The notes below the pieces were generated by a model. It was not told the origin of the DNA. It worked only from the letters and a program-made list of their open reading frames with translations, and ran no database searches. Shown piece after piece: positions 33,927-44,433 of a DNA stretch of 64,000 nt. The DNA lies in contig NC_064650.1 of assembly GCF_001723175.1 (NCBI RefSeq), positions 2,418,001 through 2,482,000 on the forward strand, in the 5' to 3' direction. The translations under genes were made by a program, and so were the position numbers. The stretch's first letter is position 1. The number at the start of each line of letters is the position of its first letter. Source of the DNA: Penicillium oxalicum (Eukaryota; Ascomycota; Eurotiomycetes; Eurotiales; Aspergillaceae).

Positions 33927-35455
33927 TTTCACACTTCCTGCTTCACAAGATGCAGACCTGTGTTTCTGATTCTCTCTGCATCTTGCTCTTTTTCTTCTTT
34001 TGTTCTATTTCTCTGTCCCTTTGGTTTGAAACGTGCGCGTAACGAGATGATGAGCTTAGCTTAGATTTGGAAATGGGTGGACATGGCGTTGATTCCCTCG
34101 ATCAATGGTGTTTCTTTTTGCTGTTTGTTTTTTCCGGCCCGTCCGTCCCGCTTCGTGTGTCGAATCCCCGTGCATGGATTTCTCGCATAGTCTCTTGCAG
34201 TTTGACAATTTTCCAGAAAAATGTTATCATTTAAGGCAATCTCAATCTTCCATTCCTCGTTTCTGCAATTCAGGGCGCAGCTCTCTCACAGAATCTGCAA
34301 CACAGCCGTGTGGCTCGCCTGTCCTGGCATGATTGATGTTTGACTCGCGAGAACTGGGTTCATTCTCCGAGGACGATGGCTCGGGCTGTGTTGATCCAGG
34401 ATTCAAGGATCTTTGACCTCGGTGCAGAAGAGCTAGAACAATCCGAACGTGTGCGAACATGAAAATGCAGATTCAGATGGAAATTCTGGCCATGAGGTTT
34501 CAAGCCATATTTGAGAAAGCGTTACCTTTACTACAGAATTAGTGCCTACTTCTATGTTCAATACATTAGTAGATATACCGGGGGGGTTTAACTGGAGTCA
34601 AGCTGCTTTGGTCTGTATACGACAATCTGTTTCCCTCTAGGCTTCTGTACGTCGCTTTGGATGGGTGAAGGAAGCTGACGTTTGTTCCTCCAGTCCCGAA
34701 ATTGAATACATTGAATCGACCTCTACATCCTGGCTGTCAATCCTACTTGATGAACAAGACCTAACACTCTTGTGTACCAGAACGAGAGGGACCGAGTCTC
34801 CTCGTACTGGGATGATCGAGGCAAGATCATCAAATAGTCCATGTCCATTGTTGGGCCATCCTTTCTCTTTCTTTGTCTTGGAGCCTTTGATCACCTCAGG
34901 CTGACTACTCCGATTGATCAGGACTCGAAGACCCGACCATGCCTCGATGGCACCCATGAAGATCATCCTTCGTCCTCTGACCTGCCCTCTCCGACACTCT
35001 TGACCTTTTGGCCGAGCTTGGATTGAGACCATAGATTGTCGTCGTGGGTGGTTTTCCATTTGGACCAGTCGCGCGCGGAAAAGTGACGCTGCAATCCTAA
35101 CCTGTTGGTTGCAAGGGGAGGGAATCCTTGAAATATCAACGGGTGGAAACCCCGAGCAGTCACTCCGATTTCAGCAAGACAAGGCTACCTGGTGAATACT
35201 GATCGACACTGTTGATTCCTAGTGACGCAGTCTTGGGATCGTCGGCTCCGGTCACCAAGCAGAGGAAATCGACTCTCTGTCAAAGAGCCGTAACTCGTAC
35301 ATTCATCTAGTGAGCAGCACAGCCCCCAACGCCAGGCCTTCGACGACAAGGATTAAAAAAGTTGCTCTGGAATCTTTCCAAGAAGAAAAACAAAAGCCCA
35401 GAGAGTTTGAATCCATCATTTCAACATGAGTAGTAGGTGATTCGAGGAAGTGATC
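33927..35455. other. Intergenic, no gene recognised
   Basis: About 1.5 kb. A 140-codon frame on the - strand (34637-35059) has no motif, no sign of introns and a composition like the surrounding DNA, so it is not called. The rest is the 3' UTR of the kinase and the upstream region of the GPCR gene. Confidence 0.45.
35426..35440 (+). promoter_or_regulatory. Possible upstream ORF before the GPCR start
   Basis: A minimal frame ATG-AGT-AGT-AGG-TGA ends 15 nt before the main ATG at 35456. If the transcript starts upstream of it, it could lower translation of the receptor. The leader boundary is not known from the sequence. Confidence 0.3.
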
Positions 35456-37087
35456 ATGTCACCAACGCAGCAGCAACTGTCCGCTATCTCTACCACAGAG
35501 CGTGTCTGCTCGGCGATTTCTTTGTTCGGCGCTTTCGTGATCGTGTCGACATTTCTCAGTTCGTGGTCCTTTCGAAAACCGATCAATCGTCTTGTGTTCT
35601 ATGCTTGCTGGGGTAATGTCATGGCCAACGTGGCCACGTTGATTTCTCAGTCTGGCATTCACTCGGGCGTGGAGAATCCTCTGTGTCAATTTCAAGCCTT
35701 TTTGATTCAATGGTAAGTTGATAGCGGGACACGTGGGAGTGGCATGCTCATCGTTGATACAGGTTCATGCCGGCCGATGCTTTGTGGACCTTTGCAATGG
35801 CGTGTAATGTCTACTTGACCTTTTTCCACAAATACAATTCGGAACAACTGCGTCAGCTGGAATGGAAGTACATGACTGGATGCTATGGCGTGCCATTCGT
35901 CCCAGCTTTTGTATACTTTTTCATCAACACTCATAGTCGAGGCCGAGTCTATGGCTCAGCGATAGTAAGTTTGACTTTTCTGTTTCAAGTTTGACTCTTG
36001 TGATACACATAACCTTACTTCCCAAATCAAAAGCTATGGTGCTGGGTCTCTCGGCCATGGGACTTCCTCCGAATCGCAACCTTCTACGGACCTGTCTGGC
36101 TGGTCATCTCCCTCACATTCGCCATTTATCTCCGTGCCGGTACGGTGATCTACCAAAAGCGTCGACAACTCCAAGCATTAGACCAAGTCGATTCCCCCGA
36201 TGCAGAATCGGCGCCAGCATCAGCATCAGCATCAGCACCAGCCACCAGTTCACCATCCGCCTCTCCTGCCGGAATCCAAGTCACCCACGAGGTTGTCCTA
36301 TGTACGCCGGAACGACCGTGCTCAGTGGCTTCTAGTTACACTAGCTCCTCCATCACTGGCGGCTCTAGCATCCACGCTCTTGATTGTCCCGCTCCCTTCA
36401 CACCCTATTCGGTCTCCGTCGAGGGTGGAATTACGGACCCGATAACAATGTATCTGAATTCCATTCCAGGACGGCCTCTTCCCCAGGCCGGCACACATTC
36501 ACGCTCGAGACAAAACTCGACCGTCTCTCAATCCGACATATCTGTGACTTTGAAACACTCGCGATTCACCGGTGCAGAATCAAATTCGAATCGGCGCACG
36601 ACAGCAAGAGATGCTGGCTCGGCGGCTTGGATTTATACTAAATATGCAATGTTGTTTTTTGTTGCATTGCTTGTTACATGGGTAAGTCTGTATCGTAACT
36701 AAGAGCTCACGTTTTTTGTTTTTTGAATCTCTCTCTTCTTCATCATTGTTTTTCTTTCTTTCTTCCTGGATCTGAAAACTCAGTCAAAACAAGAATCTAA
36801 CATGACGTCCCGGGGGTGGGGAGGGGATCTTCCTCTCGGCTCTCTCTCTCTCTCTTCTCTTCTAGGTCCCGTCTACCGTGAACCGCGTATACTCCTTGGT
36901 CCGCCCGGACGAATTCTCTTTTGCGCTGAACTATGCCTCGAGCTTTGTGCTTCCTCTTCAGGGATTCTGGAATAGTTTGATTTATGTGTTTATTTCATGG
37001 CCTGTTTTTCAGAGTTTGTGGAGCGAATCCTGTGCAAGAATGTACGCGTGGCCGAATGTGGTCTCTCGAAGGTGGTTGAAGCATTGA
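35456..37087 (+). CDS. G-protein-coupled receptor, cAMP-receptor-like (GprH type)
   Basis: Four exons: 35456-35712, 35763-35964, 36034-36681 and 36866-37087, all canonical, 442 residues. Seven hydrophobic segments: four or five are in the first 220 residues (AISLFGAFVIVSTFLSSWSF, FYACWGNVMANVATLI, DALWTFAMACNVYLTFF, YGVPFVPAFVYFFI, FYGPVWLVISLTFAIYL), followed by a long Ser/Ala-rich third cytoplasmic loop (about 170 residues). The last two are AMLFFVALLVTWVPSTVNRVY and a FALNYASSFVLPLQGFWNSLIY segment. This matches the Dictyostelium cAMP-receptor-like class; Aspergillus GprH of this class has been linked to glucose and tryptophan sensing. NRVY and FWNSLIYVF near the end fit the helix 7 region. 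The ligand is unknown. The last intron has a long CT-rich tract before its acceptor. Confidence 0.88.
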
Positions 37088-37570
37088 GTGGATTGATGGT
37101 TGAATGTGGCTGAGTATTGCAGGGTTGCAGGTCGCAGTGTCGAAAAAAAAAGGTTCTTGGGTGCATATCTGATGAGTATACACAATTTGACAGGTCTAAT
37201 GTTAGAGCTTAAGTTTCAGCATGTGAATTGTCCCGCTGAATTGTCGTAGTTTTCATACTCGAGGCAAGCAGGACTCAAATCACATGTAGTAGTACGAACT
37301 GGCGAGAAAAGGAAGGGTGGGGCGACGGACATGAAAGCTTGGCCATGAGCGCATCCCGCATAACAGTCACGTGGTGGTCGCGACGCGACTCTATGGACAT
37401 TCAACCCTCCCCCCATGTAATGCGGTAAACTGTTGACGGCAAAAAGATCACTAAGCTTGTCGCATACACTTTACCAAACTGCTTGATTTCAGAGAATCTT
37501 TCTTGACCTGACTCGTCTATTTTTTTGGTTCTGATTATTGAAAAAGTCCCCAGCTCTCACAAAATACACC
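37088..37570. other. Intergenic, GPCR 3' UTR and NNF1 promoter
   Basis: About 480 nt between two + strand genes. Nothing recognised apart from expected UTR/promoter sequence. Confidence 0.5.
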
Positions 37571-38395
37571 ATGTCCGGATCAAATTCACACTCCATACCC
37601 TCCATATCAACAAACACCTCCGCGCCAACTCCCGGGCTTCGCGCCTCGCGCCTCCACCAAGTCTTCGACCAGGCTCTTGCGCGAACGCTGCGCGCCAACT
37701 CCTACGCTAATTTTGCAGGATGTTTTCCCACGCCTGCAAAGCATGTCCCGGCCAGTTTGGAGAGTGTTTGGCGCCAGTTGAATGCCAAGTTGGAGGAGAG
37801 TGCGAAGGCGGAATTCGAAGAGATTTTGGCGGAAAGAGAGGCCGTGGCGCATTTGAATGAATTGGATCGGCTGGTTTCGGAGGCAAAGGAGCGGCGGGAG
37901 AGGGATAAGCAGGTGGGGGAGAATGGGGGGACGAGGGGAGGTCCTGGCAATCCGTGAGTTTTTTTTTCTTTCTTTTTTTCCGGCCCCTTAGTTACAGGGA
38001 AAGAGGGTCGATGGTGATCTTGTTTTTGGTATTAAAAATTTGGGGGGGAAAAGATGCGTATTGTTGCTAACATACAAATCTCTGATGATTGTTGCTGTAG
38101 ACCGCATACACTTGGAGCCGAGGAACTTTACAAAGCGCATTTGACACCTTATCTCGAGGAAGCGCAGGTGAACCTGAAGCAAACACTTGAAGAAACGCAT
38201 GCGCAGAATGCGGCGCTGGCACAAACAGTGCAAGCTCAGCGGCGTGAGATTGAACAGCTTCTAGCGTCTCTGGAATCCGTGGTCGGAGACATTGAAGGAG
38301 CGGCTACGGCGGCTACAGAGTTCAGTAGGAAACATCATATTCGTCAAGACGCGATTCAAATGGATCGTGAAGTGAAAGCTCGGCCGGACGTTTGA
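37571..38395 (+). CDS. nnf1: Kinetochore protein NNF1 (MIND/Mis12 complex subunit)
   Basis: Two exons: 37571-37953 and 38101-38395, phase 2 junction, 225 residues, near the usual size. The start has good context (acaccATGT). After a Ser/Thr/Pro-rich leader comes RLHQVFDQALARTLRANSYA-NFAGCFPTPA, then a helix around ESVWRQLNAKLEESAKAEFE and LNELDRLVSEAKERRE, and in exon 2 LTPYLEEAQVNLKQTLEETH with a coiled coil (AALAQTVQAQRREIEQLLASLESVV). This order fits the NNF1/PMF1 family. The MIND complex bridges inner-kinetochore CENP-C and the Ndc80 complex that captures microtubules. The linker at the exon junction is Gly-rich and charged. The gene converges on the next one, leaving only 101 nt between stops. 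Family call made from pattern recognition, fairly confident. Confidence 0.82.
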
Positions 38396-38496
38396 AAAAA
38401 GAAGCATCAGAGCTGTCATTTGAGATTTTGGGGGGGGGTTCTCGTTTCATTTTTTTAGGCACCACTCCGACTGCTTTTGCCTGTTGGGGTATGTGG

Positions 38497-40387
38497 TCAT
38501 GAGATCAAGGCACTCATCTCCGTGGGCTCGACCATCCCATCCTCCACCATGTCCTGGGCCGCTGCCATCAACTGATCAAAGGATGTCGTCTTGATCTGGT
38601 CCAGCTTGGTACTTTGACCTTCCAATGCGGCCGCGATGGCCTCTTTGCACGTTCCATCACGCTGCAATTCTGCGTCCCCGTCTCGACGGGCAAGTGCCGC
38701 TGCGCCTCGATAGTAGGTCTGCGCATTACGCAGGAGCGTTGGTCCGTTCTGCGCCGCCATGGCGTGAGCCCAGGGCGCCCGACCCAGTCGCCAGCGTTGC
38801 ATCTCCGCATCTCCTCGAGCCAGGTGGATTTTGGGCAAGTTGTCGGCGTTGGGCAGCTTGGAGGCAGCAGTCAACGCATCCAGTGCGGCTGAAAGCGACT
38901 GCCAGCGTGTCGTCGTGCTGAATTTGAAGTTCTCGTCATCTTCGGTAGGGGGGATCTCTGCCAGAGCTCCGTTCAGCGAAGTCAAGGCCTCTGCTTTGCT
39001 GCAGAGACCCTCTGGGTCATTCGACAGGTCCAGATCGGGCCCGAAAGCTCGACTGACTTCCTGTTGATACGTGCGAGCATCAGTGTGGCCACCGCGGTAC
39101 AGTACATCGTGCAGCGCGCAGATGAACTTTCCCCGCGCCAGAGCCGCTTCGTACCGCCTCTCCGACCCTTCCACGTAAGCTGGCAATCGAGTCTCGACCA
39201 GCTCGGCAGAGTACTCCTGCACCCATCCTACTCCGCCCGCGCCGGGATTGAAGGTGAGCAGATTACACAGCGTTGTCAATGTGTCCAGCTGTGCAACGGC
39301 CGTGTCGACAAGCGTGTTCTTCGTGACTGGCTCGACAATCGCAGCCCACTGCTCCTGTGGCTCACCGTCCGCTGCCTCCCCTTCAGCAGACGGCGACTCG
39401 GCTGGTGGCACTGCGGGTTCGGACACGGGTTCTTGAGAATCCATCTCTCCCGCTGCCATCTGCATCATTTGCTCCTCCATCTCGGTGAACTTCATCTCCT
39501 GCAGCGCAAGACATCGCTGGAAGAGTTCGACGGCTTCCTGCAAGTAGGTGCTTGCCTGGATGATTTGGTCTTCGCCGGGATGCTTCGACTCGGTCAGCGC
39601 TTCGGCCAAGCTGTTCAGAACCTGTCCGCTATTGAACAGGGCATCTGCATTGTCTTGTTCGAGGTACAACGCATCTCTGTGTGATTGCAGAGCTACCTCT
39701 AGCAGCTCGGCCTGTGGAGCGGGCAATTGTGCGGCCAGTTTGGGATGCTGGGTAATCTCATATTGAACACGGGCTCTGCAGGAATGAGTCAGTTCTTGGG
39801 ACCATGAAATTGTATGGGATTGGGAATCTTGGCTCGAGGAGAGGCCAAAGAGCCGGGTGATGTAAATAGAGAGGCTTCGTTGCGGTAATTGAGCTCTCAA
39901 TTGTCGTTTGGGGAGACACATACTTATTGTAGGCGAGATCAAAGGCACCCGGGTGCTTTTGCAGCCCTTCATCATAGTTGGCGATTGCCTTCATAAAGAA
40001 CCGCATCGACTTGGCCGCGTCTCCCGCCCGCCATTTCTCGCCTGCTTCTTCCAGCTCAACCCCGGCTAAGAAGGACAGCGGGTTAACATTTCTGTCCAAT
40101 TGAAACAAAGCTTGACCAAGACTTGAGTGACGAGCGCGCATGATCCCATCGCCTTCCAACCTAGTACTTTCACTTACCTGCAAGATAATCATCGGCTGTG
40201 ACGGGAACCTATAGTTCCAGTGACATTAATTTGTCAGAATCCAATGCTGGTTACATGAGGTCGATCTTTCGCTCCGGTCCGTCCTGCTTCAGATGGAAGG
40301 GAGATCAAGCTCGTGGCACTGTACCTGTTTGGCGGCATTCTTTTTCTTGGATTTCGACTCTTTCAAGAACGCCTTGGGTCTCGGCAT
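38497..40387 (-). CDS. TPR protein, probable ribosomal protein L4 chaperone (ACL4-like)
   Basis: Four exons: 40325-40387, 40178-40208 (31 nt), 39924-40065 and 38497-39775, canonical and in phase, 504 residues. The start MPRPKAFLKESKSKKKNAAK is very basic. It is followed by AGVELEEAGEKWRAGDAAKSMRFFMKAI and NYDEGLQKHPGAFDLAYNKA, which are clear TPR helices, then more TPR-like helices (AELLEVALQSHRDALYLEQDNADALFNSGQ, split by linkers), a Glu/Pro-rich acidic insert (about residues 190-225) and a helical C-terminal half. This matches the fungal family of S. pombe SPBC16D10.01c (formerly UPF0661), which I link to yeast Acl4, the dedicated escort of newly made Rpl4. The family link is from memory and moderately sure; the TPR character is seen directly. 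The C-terminus is acidic, as expected for a chaperone of a basic protein. Confidence 0.78.
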
Positions 40388-40836
40388 AGTGGACTTTTTG
40401 TGAGTGCGACGGGAGAAATAGCTCGATTCAAAGGGCTTTGCTTTGGTATTTTTTTATGTTTTTTGGTGTTTTTTTTCTCTCTTCTTTTCTCCTTTGGCGT
40501 TGTGTAAAGGGAGAGAGAGGTCCTTGCTGCTTGCTTCCGGTAGGTGGAAACAAATTCTAAATGGACAGCCTGAAGGGTTCCTCTGATTTCGGGAGCCCTT
40601 TATTCCTCTGGGTTCTCAATGTTGAATCGATAGAGAATGCAAGGTTTCAATGGTATTCTAGTTTGTTGGTTATGATGGAGGAGCGCGGACAGGAAGCTTG
40701 TCTGATCGATTCGCGTTGCACAGAGCGCCGGCTGCAAGAGCTCTTCGTTTTTTTTTTCCTTACCCCGCCAAGACCTCCGACCTTGCATTATGACTGCAGC
40801 ACCCGTGGAATTCCACCGGCTGTACAGTACAGTACA

Positions 40837-40857
40837 GTACTTTGAAGTTCAAAGTAC
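40837..40857. repeat. Perfect 10-bp inverted repeat with adjoining GTACA tandem repeats
   Basis: GTACTTTGAA (40837-40846) and TTCAAAGTAC (40848-40857) are exact reverse complements around a single G. Immediately left (about 40821-40840) the unit GTACA is repeated about four times. Could be a protein-binding palindrome or a weak hairpin; no function is evident. Confidence 0.8.
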
Positions 40858-41499
40858 ACTGTACACAACTACAAATTGTACATGATTCGAGTGGCGAGGT
40901 CAAATACACTCCATCAGTACCTCATAGGCATTAAGACATTCTTCATCTTGCATCGATTTGTGCAAATTGTGGCTTTGACTCTTTACATCTGTGTCAAGGG
41001 CAAGGTGCATGTAGACCCAAGTCACTCAACGAGACGATCACCAAGATTTGGGTGGGCGGGGACGATGGCTTGGAGAATTCCACAACCTGAAACATTGGGC
41101 TGAAGAGTCACCACTGGTTCATCACCATGCAGTGATGCACCGGCGAGAAAACTAGAATAAGTTCGAATGATATGGACCCGTGTGCCGGAGCATTAGTCCG
41201 AACTGGGCATCTCCTTCGTTGACACCCACGTGGCGGTGCCCACGTTGGCACCTTTTATTATGAGTATTCAGTAGTTAGAGTAGTATTCTGCAGGCGTAGT
41301 ATGTACTCTTGAAGCCAGTCAACTGGCCTGAAAAATGATCATGTTGCAAAAGAGAGGCGGAGCTTACAGACTCAGAAGCAAAAGAAGAGCATTCCCACTG
41401 ACACGTACGAATCGACACGAATGACGTTGTCTTACCTCTCCTTTCGCAAAGATCAAAGATCGCGCAGACCAGAGGTACCAGTACCCAAGCAGATTGTTA

Positions 41500-41528
41500 C
41501 CACGAGTAGTAGTACCTGTCACTCGTGG
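41500..41528. repeat. Inverted repeat CCACGAGT...ACTCGTGG
   Basis: Perfect 8-bp arms at 41500-41507 and 41521-41528 around a 13-nt spacer. A smaller palindrome GGTAC-CA-GTACC lies just left (41474-41485). Confidence 0.75.
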
Positions 41529-41544
41529 TGCATGTCATGATCTA

Positions 41545-41561
41545 CCATCGTTCGACGATGG
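41545..41561. repeat. Inverted repeat CCATCGT-TCG-ACGATGG
   Basis: Perfect 7-bp arms with a 3-nt centre, 17 nt downstream of the preceding inverted repeat. Confidence 0.75.
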
Positions 41562-42311
41562 TTCGCCTCCCTTCGTTCGGAATCATGCACATGATTCTGC
41601 TACAGCTTGACCTCATTTGAACTGACTCAATTCCCTCCCCAATTTCGTTTACGACTCGTTTGCGTACCTCGGTGAACTTATTCCGGCCCACACGCCTAAT
41701 GCTTTCATTTGTACTCACCCCTTTACTCCCTCATCTCTGAAAAGAAAAGAAAAAAAGAAAGAAAGAGGCCGTAAACCATCCCATCACCCTTGACCTCGTT
41801 ATTATCTGCCCCCTTCTTTTTGCATCCTATGAGAAGTTTTTCCCCACTGCTCGACGTGACCCACTTCCACCGTTTCGGTACTGCGTGGTCTGACTGTTTC
41901 TTGGAGACACCGATTTGGATCGCTGCAAGAGTTAGCCCCCAACGCTACCAATATACTAAAATAGTAGTGCACAACTGTACGCTAGTCCTTTCAGACCGCG
42001 TTGAAGCCCTCTCTACATTGTGCCCGACTAGTCCAATTCTCCGACTTGAGACATCTTCCGCCATCTGAGTCCAGCAAGTCAAATGTTGGCGGTCTTAGAG
42101 TGACCGCAAGTGTCGTACGTGGCGATCGCCCCCTTCCCGGCCATACGGCTTGGCCCAGCCCAGCCCAGCCGAAGGCCGTCCTTGCTAATCTGCCCATGTC
42201 CATGTGCCAGGAGCAGAGAAAAATCCAACCCCATTCTTGATCTGGCTCGGATCCGCTAGAAGACTTCAATTGATAAAGACATCCTCTTCCACCTCGCGAT
42301 CTTCTACTGTC

Positions 42312-42866
42312 ATGGCTCGCCTTCCTTCTATGGACTCTGAGCGCCCCATGATGTCCAACTCGGTATGCGCTGCTTGCTCCCCTTTTTTTCTCTTCGCCTG
42401 TGTCGCGCGATCCCCACCCACCGCTTCATCACCTGGTCGCCATTCAACCCACCCCCCTGAGGCGCCAGAGAGGAGGGGGAAAGAGAGAGAGAGAGAGAAA
42501 GAAATTTATAGAAGAGAGAGATCATCATACTGACCGAGATCGCTCCAGAATCGCACCTCGAAGCGCTTTTCCACCGTGAGTGGTAGCCCCTCGCTCGCCA
42601 ATTCCGAGCGCACCATCGGAAGTCTGCCCAGCGGAGACCCCCGGGTCATCGATATCACCAACTACGGTGACGGAGTCGAGCGCCTGGAAAATAAGCCTCT
42701 GCAGAAGCAGCGCTTTGTGCCGACGCCAGAGAAGACGGACGACTTGAACAAGCTGGCGCTCGGGGCCAAGGTCGAGCGTGCGCTGGGTCGCAGGATGACC
42801 AGCCAGGATGCCGTGATGCGCAAGCCCGTCTTGACCGAGAAGGCCGCTGCGGCTGCAAGCTCGTGA
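42312..42866 (+). CDS. Small conserved-looking protein of unknown function
   Basis: Two exons: 42312-42362 and 42549-42866, joined by a 186-nt intron (GTATGC...TCCAG), 122 residues. The start MARLPSMDSERPMMSNS has an acceptable context. The second exon reads NRTSKRFSTVSGSPS, then DPRVIDITNYGDGVERLENK, PLQKQRFVPTPEKTDDLNK and LALGAKVERALGRRMTSQDA. The protein is hydrophilic with no membrane segment or signal peptide, and its Ser/Thr-rich N-terminus could be phosphorylated. The balanced codon use and the clean frame of the C-terminal half argue that it is real. I do not recognise a domain and assign no function. The intron acceptor is the least sure point, since several AGs lie upstream within an AG-repeat (about 42478-42520). 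Confidence 0.6.
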
Positions 42867-44433
42867 ATCCGTGCGGTCGCCCGCTAAACGGATCGAGATA
42901 TCCACATCCCACGACGCAAGATTGTCGGATGCGGCTCCGCGCGCCTTGGTTGCGCCGTGGTCGTCACGCGAACAAGATGGGGATCTCCTGTTGCGGCTCT
43001 CTTGAGTTCTTCGCCTCGCCCACAATCTCCCATGATGTCTGTCATCTTCGAGATCTCTTCCACCACGAGCATGTTGTCGCAACGTCGAGCCCGACTTTCG
43101 TCTTCTGCTTTCTTGCCATGATCTTCAAAGCCTGTTTTCCTTTCACTGCAACTGCTCGACACAACTATCATACCCTTTTTTTTATTCTCTCCTCTGTTCT
43201 TCTCTCGTTACCTCTTGGTTTTATGAAGTTCCCTCCTCGGCGTTTTCCGAACTTGAAATGAACGCAAAAAGAAGAAGCTGGATACCACCTGCCACTGAGA
43301 TACACGGTCATCTTCCACTCAAGATCAAGCTTATGTACCCTTTTCACTCGTTGAATCTTGAATTTCCGTAGATTGTGGGCCAATCACAGTATCGCAATTT
43401 TCATCTCCTCTTATCATACATGGATCCGGTCTTTTCCAAATTGCATTCTGAAGAATAAGCTTTGGTCCACGAGTCCCATTTCTGAGAAATTGCGCCGCGG
43501 CACTGCTCCCCCGGGCATTGGCTTGCTGCTGCATACTTCTACTAACGTCCTAGGGATGACATTTATCATGTATGGCCCAGCATTCAGAGAAGAAATGGTG
43601 GGCAAAAGTACTCCTCCATGCGTCTCCCGTTAATTCAAACTCGACGGCGATTCCCTCGGCATAAGGTCCTTCTAATCGTCATGGATGCTCGGGTACGCCA
43701 TTATCGATCTATCAGCAACCATGCCGATTCGGGTGGATTCTGCCGAGCGGTGAAATACTGCCAAGCCCACGCGAAAGCCCGCAGTGGTCGAAGTCAACCG
43801 TCGCTTTTTCTCGACGGCGAATTCCCTACTCAGCTACCTCGAGCTTCTTCTTCTCCCTCCATCTCATCTTTCTCCACTCGGGTTGCTCTTCACCCATCAT
43901 CTTCGCTCTCCTCTCAGTCTTACGATCAACAGCCATCGGTTTTCTGTCCTCGTTTGTTCCGCACAGAACTCATTCTCCTCTCTTCTTACCCTCACATTCA
44001 CATACCTATCGCATCGCTTTTCGCATCTTCGAGGAGTGACTGTACCCGTCGTCGCGGTCTGCTCTTTCTTCTTTTCTTCCTTTCCTTACGGACCTATCAA
44101 TTGATTGCATTGGCGCTTAGCCCTTTGTCGCATTGTAAGTGCGCCGCAAATACCACCTCACTTGAGCAGTCGCAGCAGAGTTAGTGCGAAGGCCTTTGCG
44201 AGGGTTCGTGAAGAACTCACCAGCTGATCGAATCCAACAGTCTGAGCGTGTGGACGAATTTCAGCAGAACAACATCGTTCAGAAAGTCTTTTCATCCGCG
44301 AACTTTTCATTTCGTGGCCAAAAAAAAACTTCCTTCTCGACAGCTCCCCACACACATCCGGACTACTCCAACCTTCGGCATCCACCCCCACCTTTCGATC
44401 CCTCAGCTCTCACGTCTTTCTCACCTATTCAAG
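42867..44433. other. Intergenic/leader of the G3BP-like gene
   Basis: About 1.57 kb. The second half (43.8-44.4 kb) is strongly pyrimidine-rich (CTTCTT, TCTCCT), as in long 5' leaders of highly expressed fungal genes. A 188-codon frame here (43618-44184) is rich in Ser/Leu because of that composition and is not called. Confidence 0.5.

Larger units (their letters stand above)
40388..42311. other. Intergenic with dense palindromes
   Basis: About 1.9 kb containing the promoter of the ACL4-like gene on the left and of the small unknown gene on the right. No coding sequence is convincing. Several perfect inverted repeats and GTAC-rich patches occur between 40.82 and 41.56 kb; these are listed separately. 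Confidence 0.5.

Noticed and set aside
34637..35059. 140-codon - strand frame between the kinase and GPCR genes
   Set aside because: No motif, no splice support and low-complexity composition; no better than chance for 1.5 kb of intergenic DNA.
43618..44184. 188-codon frame before the G3BP-like gene
   Set aside because: Ser/Leu/Phe-rich because of a pyrimidine-rich leader; no conserved segment.
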